From contig NC_133538.1 in the NCBI RefSeq assembly GCF_048544455.1, positions 255,426,491 to 255,490,490 of the forward strand: 64,000 nucleotides of DNA, in the 5' to 3' direction. The DNA is from Silene latifolia (Eukaryota > Streptophyta > Magnoliopsida > Caryophyllales > Caryophyllaceae). This document shows, in pieces, positions 24,861 to 36,263 of this stretch. The position numbers were made by a program, and so were the translations under genes. Every line of letters starts with the position of its first letter. Position 1 is the stretch's first letter. Below the pieces are notes generated by a model. It ran no database searches, was not told the origin of the DNA, and saw nothing but the letters and a program-made list of their open reading frames with translations.

Positions 24861-25642
24861 GTATCGACCGGCACCACAAAGGTCTCACTGAAACACTGAC
24901 GAGCTAAACGCTTGCCAAGGTACCAAACCGGCTTGATCGCTGTCTCAAGGTACAAACGCTGGCAACTGCGAGGTCGCAAGCGCTCCTTGACAAAAGTCGG
25001 CACACCCGTGTAGTGCTCTCAAGGCCACCCAACAAACTACACTCATGGCAAAACTAATCAACTAACTGGGGGACATTCTAAGCTACCTAGTCATCCTATC
25101 TCTACCTTTTTTATAAAACAAAAGAGATAAGAAACAAGGACTTACGTCACCAACCCGAAGGGCATTCACCCGACGCCTGCAGTCCTCGTAAATCGACTTG
25201 GTGGACTTCTTCCGAGCCACCGTCCAACTCTTCACAGCCGAGTAAACCAAAGGCACGTCATCCGCCGTCTTCGGGCGCAAAGGAAGAAAGTAAGCGGACA
25301 ACCAAGCCTGTAACACAAAACACAGCAACCACAAATCAGCCAATTTTTCAAAAAATTGCCAAAACAAAAAATCAAAATCAAAAACCACAAAACTGTCGTG
25401 CCTCCAAGATGAGGTCGGGACCAACCTAAGCGGGAAACCTCCCATCCTCCATCATCTCCGGACGAACAGTGGCGTGCAAGTAACGGGTAAAATGGGCCAG
25501 AGCCGGTGTCACCCAGTCATACTGACCCAGAGCGTCTAGGTCGGCAAACAAAGGAAGTACCTTGGTCGACAAGCACTCACCCTTGTCAATTATTAAGAGA
25601 GAAAAAGGCATTTCAAGTCTTTTGGGGTCAATTAGAATTATA

Positions 25643-25857
25643 TTTTGTCGGGTCATTTTCGGGTTGAGTGGTTTCGGGTCGGGCATTTCGGGTCAGGTCT
25701 GTTACGGGTCCATGAAAGGTTGGGTCATTTTCGGGTCGGATCTAGTCAGGTCAATTCGGGCTTCGGATGTCATTCGGGTGCGGCAGTTCGGGTCGATTTC
25801 GGGTCTCGGGTCAACCTTTTCGGGTCGGGTCAATAGGGTCGGGTTGGTTTTGCCAGG
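25643..25857. repeat. Degenerate CGGGTC-rich tract, copy D
   Basis: Many GGGTC/CGGGT words at irregular spacing (for example GTCGGGTCATTTTCGGGT) lie just upstream of the PMD-like pseudogene start. The inverted copy is 47272-47490. Such tracts are common in plant transposons. Open frames here are compositional only. Confidence 0.75.
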
Positions 25858-25871
25858 TCTACTCAACATCC

Positions 25872-27003
25872 CCAATTAATCACATCAATTTAATCCTAAT
25901 TCATCATCTACAATTAAGCATTCAAGCTACTTGCACTTCTCCAATTAATAAAAAAGAAACCCAGAATCCCTAAAATTGTTTCCATGACAATACTTTATTG
26001 CACTCTAAATTTCATATTCATTGTGCTAATACATCTGATAGGAAAAATGGCTCATCAATTGACCAACCAAGCTTACAATTAATAGCTAAACTACATACAA
26101 CTCCTAAAATCCCAAAAATGGCCATAAGGCACAAAGAAAATGATATAAATACTCTACGAAAATGTCCTCTTGTTGGGTGGAACTTCATTGTCAAGCTAAT
26201 TCACCATCTCTTTTAGCATCTTAATCTCATCCTTTAGCTTCTGATTTTGTTCTTCCACATGAAAAAAAAACACTAATTTTAATTTGAGTTATGGAATTGC
26301 TTTAAACTCAAAAATCTAAAACTATGAGAAGAATGAAATATGAAAGAACTAAAGAGGAAGATAGTTTAAGAAATTTGTCTCAATCAGTAAAAGTATTTAT
26401 GACAATATCAGAATTGAAAGAGCTTGAATTTGGGAAGAGAGAGGTTGAAGATGAAGAACACTTGAAGAACTACATCGGACAAAGAGATAGGAATATAGGA
26501 TGCATTATAAAATTAAAATGAAGGGTAAAATTGGAAACAAACATTTCATTGTAAGTCAAAAATTTGAATTCTGCCAAAATCACGTCATTTTTTTCACCGG
26601 AGTTCTGATTTGGTATTAAATTTATAAAACAATGACATTCTTGGTATAAGTTTTGAAAGAAAGTTATTTTAGGTATAAGATTTGAAAAACAGTGTTATTT
26701 AAGGTATAAGTTGTCAATTTACCCTTTTTCTTTGTGCCTTATGGCCATTGTTGGGATTTTAGGAGTTGTATGTAATTTAGCTATTAATTGTAAGCTTGGT
26801 TGCTCAATTGATGAGCCATTTTTCCTATCAGATGTATTAGCACATTGAATATGAAATTTAAGTGCAAGAAAGTGTTGTCATGGAAACAATTTTAGAGATT
26901 TTGGGTTTCTTTTTTATTAAGTGGAGAAGTGCAAGTAGCTTGAATGCTTAATTGTAGATGATGAATTAGGATTAAATTGATGTGATTAATTGGGGAGAGT
27001 CCT
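25872..27003. mobile_element. Element with long terminal inverted repeats (~265 bp), copy D
   Basis: Bases 25872-26134 (starting CCCCAATTAATCACATC) are inverted at about 26733-27003. The interior carries a GGTATAAG-rich block. No convincing target repeat is visible, and the termini differ from hAT and Stowaway. Long inverted repeats suggest a Mutator-like or fold-back element, which is an inference. The L copy lies at about 46137-47258. Confidence 0.6.
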
Positions 27004-27862
27004 GACATTATATTTGAGGATTTTGGATTTTTTTAGAGGTTAGTACATGAATGTCAATGTGAACTTGTTTAGTTTAAGAGCAAAACGGTCACTTTTAAAA
27101 AAAATTCACTGGAAAACTGACTTGGTGTTAAGTTTATAAGAAAATGTCATTTTTGGTATAAGTTTTGAAAAAAAATTATCTTAGGTATAAGATTTAAAAC
27201 ACAGTGTTATGTGAGGTATAAGTTATCAATTTATCCGGCTATAAATACTCTACGAAGATGTCCTCTTGTTGGGTGCAACTTCATTGTCAAGCTAATTCCC
27301 TATCTCCTTCAGCATCTTAATCCCATCCTTTAGCTTCTGAATTTGTTCTTCCACAAGAAAAACCATAATTTTAATTTGAGTTATGGGATTGCTTTAAACT
27401 CAAAAGTCTAAAACTATGAGAAGAATGCAACATGAAAGAAGTAAAGAGGAAGATAGTTTAAGAAATTTGTCTGAATCAGTAAAAGTATTTATGACAGTAT
27501 CAGAATTGAAAGAGCTTGAATTTGGGAAGGGATAGTTTCTTTCTTTTTTTTTTTTTTTTTTTTTGACAGCAGGAAGGGATAGGTTGAAGATGAAGAACAC
27601 TTGAAAAACTACATCAGACAAAGAGATACGAATACAGGATGCTTTATAAAATTAAATGAAGGGTAAAATTGGAAACAAACATTTCATTTTAAGTCAAAAA
27701 TTTGAATTCTGCCAAAATCACAGCATTTTTTTCACCGGAGTTCTGATTTGGTATTAAGTTTATAAAACAATGACATTCTTGGTATAAGTTTTGAAAGAAA
27801 GTTATCTTAGGTATAAGATTTGAAAAACATTGTTATTTAAGGTATAAGTTGTCAATTTACCC
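26590..27862. repeat. Three GGTATAAG blocks
   Basis: Related blocks at about 26590-26725, 27100-27237 and 27735-27862 each contain TTGGTATAAGTTTTGAAA, GGTATAAGATTT and GGTATAAGTT(G/A)TCAATTTA(C/T)CC. The first and third are part of longer duplicates (about 26140-26725 and 27237-27862). Matching inverted blocks occur in copy L (about 45270-46560). Confidence 0.8.
27537..27567. repeat. Poly-T mini-insertion flanked by GAAGGGATAG
   Basis: A T-run with GACAGCA is bracketed by GAAGGGATAG on both sides, like a target duplication of a very short poly-A retroposon. It is present in copy L (about 45560-45590), so it predates the duplication. Confidence 0.55.
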
Positions 27863-28012
27863 TAATTATTATAAGGAAATATTATTTTAACTCATATTTT
27901 AACATACAAATAATAAAAGAGATACACATTAAGCAAAGAGATTGATGTTTTACAATGGTAATAGCAAGTATATGTGCACCAAGAGGTCATTGGTTCAAGC
28001 CACATCTACACA

Positions 28013-28284
28013 TTTTTAACTCTAATGTGCGTAAATCGTACGGACTATATTCCAAATATTGGGAGCAAATTATTCAGTGTTCCTTAAATGGGTATGTGAT
28101 TAAATGCGCGTGTTAAACAAACTTTTGTTCAAGACGGAAATATCCCCATTTTTAACTCTAATTTGCGTAAATCGTACGGACTATATTCCAAATATTAGGA
28201 GCAAATTATTCAGTGTTCCTTAAATGAGTATGTGATTAAATGCGCGTGTTAAACAAACTTTTGTTCAAGATGGAAATATCCGTC
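28013..28284. repeat. Tandem duplication, 136-bp period, private to D
   Basis: Unit 28013-28148 is followed by a near-identical unit 28149-28284 (TCTAAT(G/T)TGCGTAAATCG at 28021 and 28157). Copy L has a single unit near 44990-45120, so the duplication arose after D and L separated. Confidence 0.9.
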
Positions 28285-29709
28285 TAAGGTGGACCTAACA
28301 ACCAACATATTGACGATTTTTCCTCTCTCCGCTTTTGCGTATATTATATTACCACAACCTTAGGGAGTAGCATACATCATCAAAACTTTTCCAGTCTACA
28401 ATAAGTGTAAAATTTCTACGTTTTACAAAACTTATTTCTATCAGGAAACTTGTTCAAAGAGCAAAATACATCGATCCATGTCACGGGGGAGGGACGTATT
28501 TGTCCCACCCAAAACACAGTATTGCAAAATTGCTAACGTAATCTCAAAATGTTTGCAAAATAAACTTTGTAAAACTCAGGTCTGACGGAGTTGTATGATA
28601 TTACCCTGAACTCGACTCAATCCGTCACTCTACTTATTGGCGACTCGCATAGCTAGGTAAAAGGCAAGTGCCAAATGCTTACATCAGTGATTGAAGTCCA
28701 TCCATCAACTTGGATACAAGCCAACAAACTGACGCAAGCCAAAGATTCAACACCATCCCCCAGATAATGCATGCTTACAGAGTTACAGTTTATATAATTA
28801 TCGGGACAAACAGAAACCTTAAGCTATCTAAACTGAACATAGTTTGGTGGAATCAATACCGTATACCCTTGCGTTTCAATCATGCAATCATCTGCGATTT
28901 CTTATCCCCATCCATTCATCACTTCACTGGCTTCTATATAAGCGACCTGGAACCACCCATGTTTTCCGGGCCTGTTTACCTCATACCTACCACTGGCACG
29001 GATAAATAGGGTTAGCAGTACTAGTTCCACCTCGTTGATATTATACTCCCTTTGTTCAATCATTTGTATATATTTGATTAAAATACTTCTCACGAAGAAT
29101 ATAAAAACAAAAAAAACTCCGTATCATTTTGAGTTTTTGACTTTGACAGTTAACTTTCATAATTATTTCTACAAGTAAACGTACATGTATATTGTCAAAT
29201 TTGGACATCTAACTTACAAAAACATGTATACGGGAACTGATATATCAATGAAGCAAAATGATTTGTCAAAGAAAATGAAGTTATCCCAAGACATAGGTAA
29301 CTCCGTAAGCAAACTTTTTCCATGGACAAATCATTCTAATTACTCGGATAAATCACTTCCCGCCGTATACGGTTTGATGGTCGAAATTGATGTAATTTCA
29401 ACAATATTTACAGAGAATATAAGCAAACATGCAATCCACTCAGCAAAACGTAACAAATACTCCCAAGTACTCCGTAGTTGTCAAGAGTACAAGGGGGAGG
29501 GCTACTATCGGCCAGAAATTAATTAAAAAAAAAGATGACTATTAACACAACAACATACTATTCATTATTCAGTTTGTGGTCTAGGGTCACAGCTAAGGTG
29601 GATGAGCGTTGAGTGATTCAGAATTCCTGAGATATAAGCAATATTTTTGATTAAAACAGCATTTTTTATATCAATGACGTTAAAACGTAAGCAATCAATT
29701 AAAACATAA
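28285..29709. other. Non-coding part of segment D
   Basis: No gene is supported; short frames here have no recognisable domain. A one-sided Stowaway-like end (TATACTCCCTTTGTTCAATC at 29040) is present. Bases 28905-29040 include about 100 bp that copy L lost next to copia-4. The right edge, TTAAAACATAA, abuts a Helitron-type 3' end. Confidence 0.6.
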
Positions 29710-29741
29710 CTAGTTTTAAACCCGTGCAAAATTGCACGGGT
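29710..29741 (-). mobile_element. Helitron-type 3' terminus inside D (minus strand)
   Basis: On minus this reads hairpin ACCCGTGCAATTTTGCACGG(GT), then TTAAAACTAG and T. It is the intact version of the end at 34236-34274 and keeps the junction that D interrupts elsewhere. Confidence 0.7.
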
Positions 29742-30048
29742 ATGTAATTATGTATTTGGGTCAGTGTTAATGTTTTTGGATGTATACTTTTTTTGCATTT
29801 CTAAAAACAACATATTTTAAAATTTTTCGACTGTTAACTTATCGTGTTGTTATTATTAAAAAAATATTTATTACTAACAATTGTGAATTATTTATTAAAA
29901 AAAAAATTAAAAAAATTTATTAAAAATTTTATAATCACTTGTAAATTAAATTAAAATTTATTTGTTTTTTTTAGAGTAAAAAAAAATTAAAATTTGCTTT
30001 AAATGCTAGTTGAAGACTAAATTAACTCGATTCTTTATCATCATTTTA

Positions 30049-31108
30049 CGGGGGCGGACCCACACTTTAAGCAAAGTGTAGAAAGAAATGCTACACCAAA
30101 GAACAAAAAAATCTTCGCGAAATAATAATATGCTACACCATAAATTTCAATTTTGGCAATTAATATTCTACTTCCCAAAAAAAATTAACCAACTTGCCTA
30201 AATTATCTCTCCATATTCCTTAAAATCTGGTTAGGAATCATTAATCACGTTTAATTGCCACAATTACCAAGATTATTCTCTACAACTTCCTTATTGATTC
30301 TAAATCTTAATAAGCAAAAAACAATTAAAATTCAGTTTAAATTTTTGGTAGAGTTATCAACCATTTTCAATTTTACTCTCACAAACTCTCAATTTCAATT
30401 CTTCATAAATCACCATGTCATGTGTTCCGACCTCAAGGGTCACCGGACTGCCACTCCATCAAACCTCCGCTAATTCGTCATCGGGTTATTTTAATTGTTA
30501 CTCCTTTTCTGCGTTTTATAATCAAGTAATAGCTTTATTGAATTAAGCATGAAACTTTGCAAGTAATTGCTTTGTACTTTGTATGTGTTACAATCCAGTA
30601 ATTACTTTGTTGAATGATTATTAGAACTTTGTATTGTATTTGAATAATGAATGTAGATATGGAAATAATAGATGGATATGTGTATAAATTTTGCTTTGAT
30701 TGATTACATTATTTGTGGTCTTGTATTCTTGCGGCAAAGCTAGTTAGCTAAGATCTCTGGTTTCTTTTTTCTTTTCCTATAATCTTAAACTTTTATTAAT
30801 CATTATTTAGGCATTTGATTTTATATTGTAAATAAAATAAAAAGTAGATGGAGTAATTACAAGTTTTTCCTCAAAAAATGTTCATAAATTAAATAGAGAA
30901 TAAAGGCAACCTAGTGGACGAAGTCACAAAGTTCTTCTCCGGCTAATGCTAGTGTAGTAATACTCAAGATGGTTAAAATGACGAGAGAAATAATTCAAAC
31001 CCGATAATGCACCTGATATAATAAGATTAAGTGAAACTGATATTGTAAAACAATTTTTAGAAATTCAAATTTTGCTACACCAAATTAAAAATTCTGGGTC
31101 CGCCCCTG
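30049..31108. mobile_element. hAT-like element private to D
   Basis: The ends GGGGGCGGACCCAC and, inverted, CAGGGGCGGACCCAG are typical of plant hAT elements. The corresponding site in the older copy (near 14232) is uninterrupted. The 8-bp target repeat is blurred (TTGTCACC on the right, altered on the left). No transposase domain is recognisable in its short frames. Confidence 0.75.
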
Positions 31109-31768
31109 TTGTCACCTACCATTTTCGGTGTGCGCGGCTGATAGTTAAGTTGCCAAGTTTTATATTCCAAGTAAATACTCCGTCATGATTGATTTTTTAA
31201 ACAAAAAATTTTTTACCATGTGGTTTTAAAAAATTATGTTGTTATGTTGTTGCTGCATGGTACAATAATATTAACCAAAATACATGAATATTTTATACTC
31301 CAAGTAAATACTCCGTCAAGAATTATTTTTTAAACAAAAATTATTGTACCATGTAGTTTTAAAAAATTATGTATGTAATTCATTTGCGTTTTATGTTCTA
31401 TCCCGTATATAAATGTAATTCCTTCTCGTAATTATGTAATTTTATTATTATTTAATTTTGTTTTAAAAATTATGTAATTCAATTTCATTTACTCCTATTT
31501 GTAATTCATTCTGCATATATGTTATTAATTTTATTTACACGGAATTTATAAAATTATTTCATAATATTAATTCATAGAATTTTTTCATAATATTATTTCA
31601 TAGAATTTGTTGCAAGACGGAATTCATCGCATGTTTGAAAAGACGGAAATCTGAAGAAATAAATACATTGCACACTAACGGGTCCCACCATAACATGAAT
31701 TTCCATAAAAAAAGAGGTTGCATTAATGACGTGGCGCGCTGAGGTTTGAGTATTGTCTTTTGTATTAA

Positions 31769-31802
31769 CTAGTGTGTAACCCGTGCATAAATGCACGGGT
31801 AT
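31769..31802 (-). mobile_element. Helitron 3' end, D copy of 13538-13569
   Basis: CTAG at 31769-31772 and the hairpin at 31779-31800 mirror the terminus at 13569. The Helitron body extends rightward on minus until D ends at 34235, so this copy lacks the 5' 1.9 kb. Confidence 0.7.
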
Positions 31803-31927
31803 AATATGAGTATGTATAATTTTTTTTGATGTAGGTGACAATTTAACGACAAAAATATAAATATTTTGTAGAAATATATAAATGTTAAATAAGTGAATAA
31901 TTATATTTATAAAATCAACAAATAATA

Positions 31928-32540
31928 CTCCCTCCTAGTCAATATAATGTTTCCTGTTTCCTGAAACGGATTATTCAACTAATGTTCCCCTTTTTATTTT
32001 TAGAAACTTTTACTCTTACTTTATTCATTCCTCTCTCCTATTACAAAACTCCACACAACTCTTTTACTCCTATTTTATTACTTTTCTTTATGTTTTGGCC
32101 ACACAATTCTTTATTTAACTACTAATAATTCATCTCTCTCTCTATCACCAACCCCACACAACTCTTTTACTTCTATTTTAATACTTTTCCTTAAGGGTGT
32201 GTTTGGATTGAGTGATTTAGAGGGAAAATAAAGGGAGGGAGAGTAGAAGATTTAAAATCCCTTGTTTGGATAGCAAATGAGGGTGGAGGGAAATGGATGG
32301 GGAAAGATTTGGAGGGATCCAATTTTCCTCCTCCAAGCCTAATCAAAATCTCTCCATAATAGATAAGATTTGGAAGGAAATTGTATCCAAACAATCACAC
32401 TCCATTCCCCCTCCCCTTCCCTTCTCTCCCTTTCCCTACCCTCCTTCCCCATCCCCTCCATTTACCTCCACTTTTGCTGTCCAAACACCCTAAGTATTGT
32501 GCCCATATCAAATGGAAACAATATAGTGACTAGGAGGGAG
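31928..32540. mobile_element. Stowaway-like MITE, D copy, interrupted
   Basis: Inverted sister of 13097-13410, TA-flanked, with CTCCCTCCTAGTCA ends. It is split by a second MITE at 32195-32490. Confidence 0.8.
32195..32490. mobile_element. Tourist-like MITE nested in a Stowaway MITE
   Basis: A 296-bp insert with ends GGGTGTGTTTGGA and, inverted, GGGTGTTTGGACAGC, flanked by TAA (32192-32194, 32491-32493). A TWA target fits PIF/Harbinger. The sister MITE at about 13143 holds a single uninterrupted TTAAG, i.e. the empty site. Confidence 0.85.
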
Positions 32541-33638
32541 TATAAAAATAGATATCAGTAAGTAAAGGTGTTTACATGTATAGTTCATTATACAAAAATA
32601 AAATAGTTGTTTACCAAGTTTTACCGATATCCATCATAAACAATTAAAAAAAAAAACAAATATCCAGTCCTACACTACCAAGATTGAAGACAAAACAAAG
32701 ATAATAAAAGCCCTTAGGAAATCAAAGGGGGAAGACAACATGGGTATTCTCATCGTAATTGTGAAGAAGTACAATATTAGGCTAGTGCCCGAAGGACTCC
32801 CGTAAACTATGATGTAAGAGGCCGGAGATACTCGGTTTTACACTTGTATTAACAAAACAAAGAGATTGTTTCCGAATGATAATCCGGAAATAAAAACAGA
32901 GATGATTCAAATCATTGGCCCTTCATCATAAAAAGAGCATGTCGGGTTTAAGAAGTCATTTTTCTATATTCTGTCCAAAATCAAAGAATTAATGACTCTA
33001 ACTCCCTTAAGTACAACAATGTCAAACATAATAGTGCAATTCTAAATACAAATACCAACTGAATGCTGTAAATGCTGTATGATACACGTCCACACCTAGT
33101 ATTTAAATCAAAGAATTAAAGAGCTCATTTTAATCACACCATCTCCAATCTGGTTGCATTTGTGCCTTCAAATTGAAATTGAACTTTGACATCCCTCGTT
33201 GCTTCCCTGCAATACAAATACCAAATGTTAATAGTGTAACATTCATACTTTCTAATATTATATTGTTGTTCTCATATAAAAATCCCCTAATAAGAAATTT
33301 GAATTATTCATATTAAGTTATTTGTCAATATGATTACAAACCATTGAACAATCGCTACACTGTATAAACAAAGTTCCAATGTCGAGTTCTTTTTTTGCTA
33401 GGTCGTAAACGTCATTGGACCCGCTCTCTAGTAAACAACGTTACAAAATATAGCTGTCCATCAACAGTAACCAAGTCACTGGAAATTCATAATTTATGCT
33501 CTTCCATCTACTGGTCTCTCTTAGCTCGAGAAATGGAAATGACATTATTAATACCCAAACACATGAGTAAAAAAGAGACAATTGTTAGTAGGCAGAGTGT
33601 CATCATCACCATACATAATACATATTTAAAAAAATATA

Positions 33639-33729
33639 CACCCTCCGATTCACACCAATGGTAACATCGACCAGCTTTTTGTGAGGAGAAAAGTGAGTCC
33701 ATGTTAACATTGATGTGGATCGGAGGGAG
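33639..33729. mobile_element. Short Stowaway-like MITE, D copy
   Basis: Inverted counterpart of 10460-10550, flanked by TA, with the same CACCCTCCGATTCACA and CTCCCTCCGATCCACA ends. Confidence 0.8.
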
Positions 33730-34235
33730 TATACTTTTCAATCAATTAACCTTTGCTACCTGCATAATATATCAGAAAAAGTTTAATACTCTGTAATACC
33801 CAAAACCATCAATAAAGATACAATTACACTCGTTAGCCAATTGATCTGCGAAGATACATTACAGTTTTCGGCTCAATAGACTAACTGTTTAACCAACCTC
33901 AACTGAACAATGATTAATACCCACCATTTCTACACAAAAAGGGTGATAAAATTTCGATCAACGAACAAAGATGGAACTAACACTACACGTAACAGAGAAG
34001 CAAAACAAAAAAAACAGTAGAACACATTACTATTGGGGTACGCAGTATGCACCAAAATTACATTGTTTGAGAGTAAGTGTAGATTAAAAGAAAAATAGTT
34101 ACCGTATGAACAACGAAACAGTCCAAAAAGCAAATAAAATTTGAAAAATACATTACTTGACTTAGGGACGAAGGAATTGTAGGACACATTAAAAGTAATA
34201 CGCACATTGAATATTTTTTAGGTTAATACCACTGC

Positions 34236-34274
34236 ATTACATACCCGTGCAATTTTGTACGGGTTTAAAACTAG
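34236..34274 (+). mobile_element. Second Helitron-type 3' terminus, separated from its body
   Basis: ATTACATA, then hairpin ACCCGTGC...TACGGGT and TTAAAACTAG followed by T. It is the true continuation of 14526, displaced 19.7 kb by segment D. The locus thus has two successive Helitron-style ends, at 13569 and here. Confidence 0.7.
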
Positions 34275-34381
34275 TTATGTTTTAATTGATTGCTTACTGA
34301 TAGAAACTGAATCCTTGACTTTCATTCATATTCAAGGGTTACAATATATAGAGCAATATACAATGTGAACGTAATCTACGC

Positions 34382-34964
34382 TAGGGGCGAACCTAGTAGG
34401 TAGCAAGGGGTAGCGGCCGCTACCCCAAAGTGAAAAAAATTAATTAAGACGTTGTTATTTTGCTACCCCAGATCTGTCAATAAATAATAAGTACTAGTGA
34501 AGGCATTATTTATGCAGCAAAAGTGATGTGGCTTAGTGGCAAGACATTGGTACTCCAACCAATAGATCCTGTGTTCGAGACTTGAATAGTCACCTTTGGT
34601 GAATTTGTTATTTGTTGCAATTTTTCAAATTGATTATCTCATTTGTGTACTAGGTATGAACTTTTTTTTTCCATTTTACCTAATAATTATGTTTGTTAGA
34701 ATGGTTAAATTTTTCTAAATCGTGTAAAATGAAGATAAGTTGTCGGATCATAATGTGAAAATCTTAAAACATTACAGAGGGTTTCTTTGTGTCACAAAGC
34801 TATATAATCAAAATTATAGTTGAAAAATAAAATAAAGGTAAATTGTGACTTAAAAAATGAGTTTAAGTTAGTATCGACCGCTCAGTTTTCGCTACTTCCA
34901 TTTTTACTGAAAAGTCGCTTCATATTTTTGCTACCCCAAATTTCTAATCCTAGGTTCGCCCCTG
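34382..34964. mobile_element. hAT-like element inside the copia-3 3' LTR
   Basis: A 583-bp insert with ends TAGGGGCGAACCTAG and, inverted, CAGGGGCGAACCTAG, flanked by ATCTACGC (34374-34381, 34965-34972). The 5' LTR (39510-39535) keeps the uninterrupted site. It has no transposase. It includes tRNA-like A and B box sequences (34529-34540, 34571-34582). Confidence 0.88.
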
Positions 34965-35038
34965 ATCTACGCTATACAATAATATCTAAGATATGCTATC
35001 AAATAATATCGTAACAAATATTTACAATATTCTATTTA

Positions 35039-36263
35039 CTAATACACCCCCGCAGTCGAAGCGGGAGGAGGCCGGACGCAAAGACTGGTCCGGAAATCCG
35101 TGAATAGCTGGCGCGGAAGTCCCTTTGTAAAGATATCAGCATATTGATAGCGGGAAGGGACATGGAGAATGCGCACCTTACCAAGCTGCACCTGTTCACG
35201 CACAAAATGAATGTCAATCTCAATGTGTTTCGTGCGCTGGTGCTGGACCGAGTTACCTGCGAGATAAACAACGGAGATGTTGTCGTAGTAGACTAGAGTG
35301 GCCTGCTTAATTGGCATTTGAAGCTCAAGAAGTAAATTCCGAAGCCAACTAGTTTCGGCTACGACATTGGCAACCCCTCGATATTCAGACTCGGCACTTG
35401 ACCGAGAGACTGTGGCTTGGCGTTTAGACGACCAGGAAATTAGATTATCACCCAAAAATACACAATACCCGGATGTGGAGCGGCGTGACCCGGGACAACC
35501 GGCCCAATCAGCATCAGTATAAGCAATCAAATGATGGGATTTGGAGGCGGTCATAGTAAGGCCATAATGTAAGGTACCTTTCACATATCGAAGTACCCGT
35601 TTCATGAAGTGCAGATGGCTTTCCCGTGGGTCGTGCATGAACAAGCATAGCTGCTGAACGGCATATTGGATGTCCGGGTCGTGTAATAGTGAGATATTGA
35701 AGAGCGCCTGCGAGACTTCGATAGAGGGCCGGATCGGTAACAGGGGGACCGTCACAAGCCTCAAGCTTAGCAGAAGTATCGACAGGAGTGACAACGGCAT
35801 TGCACCCAGTCATGGAGGCGCGGGCAAGGATGGTTTTGGCATACCGTTCTTGGGAGAGAAACAATGTGTGTGAGGACGTAGAGACAGTAATGCCCAAAAA
35901 ATGATGTAGCGTGCCCAAATCTGTCATAGCAAAATCAGCAGACAAAGTAACAATAATACGACGCAGTAAAATAGGATTAGACGCTGTAAGCACAATATCA
36001 TCAACATAGAGTAATAAATAATGCAATGTCAGAGCCGTGTTGATAGATAAATAAGGACGCATCGCATTTGCTACCGTGGAACCCCTTAGATAGGATATAA
36101 CTTGCGAAGCATTGATACCAGGCCCGAGGAGCTTGCTTAAGCCCGTAAAGAGATTTTCGTAGCCGACAAACATGGGATGGAGCCTTGGAATCAACAAATC
36201 CCGGGGGTTGGTGCATATATACCGTCTCATTAAGCTCACCATGTAAGAAAACATTTTTAACAT
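35039..36263 (-). pseudogene. Copia-3 reverse transcriptase palm and RNase H
   Basis: Two overlapping frames: 36263-35514 holds LLLYVDDIVLTASNP and FAMTDLGTLHHFLGI; 35800-35039 holds PDIQYAVQQLCLFMH and the complete RNase H (AYTDADWAGCP, SRSSAESEYRGVAN, YYDNISVVYLAGN, HIEIDIHFVREQV). A frameshift near 35690 separates them. The stop at 35039 lies next to the 3' LTR, as in RE1-type elements. The RNase H acidic residues are present. Confidence 0.9.

Larger units (their letters stand above)
14858..25611 (-). pseudogene. PMD-like six-exon pseudogene, copy D (split by copia-2)
   Basis: Exons on minus: 25611-25426, 25307-25146, 25036-24861 plus 15797-15659 (one exon split by copia-2 and its target repeat), 15573-15418, 15339-15243, 15162-14858. 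GT-AG sites fit at all junctions, and every intron falls in phase 0. The product resembles the plant mobile domain/MAIN-like family: FADLDALGQYDWVTPALAHF, AWLSAYFLPLRPK, WYLGKRLARQ, then a charged coiled-coil-like tail (RDQELRRRED). No N-terminal half is seen. Lesions shared with copy L: stop ending exon 1 (CAG to TAG likely), TAG in exon 4, TGA in exon 5, frameshift in exon 6. Private lesions: TGA at 25019-25021 and a one-base insertion in exon 5. Confidence 0.7.
14527..34235 (-). repeat. Segment D: large inverted duplication inserted into its own source
   Basis: Read on the minus strand, D corresponds in order to 9954-14526 and then 34236 to about 49530 of the window, minus later insertions. 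Removing D joins CCCAAATACATA (14526) to ATTACATACCCG (34236), which is exactly the sequence kept uninterrupted inside D near 29735-29760. No target duplication is seen. Excluding copia-2, one hAT and one MITE, D is about 9.3 kb. Copies differ by about 3-4% (11 differences by eye in 315 nt of PMD exon 3). Confidence 0.85.

Noticed and set aside
26324-26521. Lys/Glu-rich 65-codon frame (and 46602-46805)
   Set aside because: Part of repeated non-coding DNA that also exists in a version with disrupted frames (27400-27660).
28710-29093. Possible small gene (also at 44224-44559)
   Set aside because: The shared frame reflects the D/L duplication; the two copies differ in length and end, and no domain or start context supports coding.
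32191-32561. Short proline-rich frames
   Set aside because: They lie within the Tourist-like MITE and the Stowaway, and the sister copy has no such frame.
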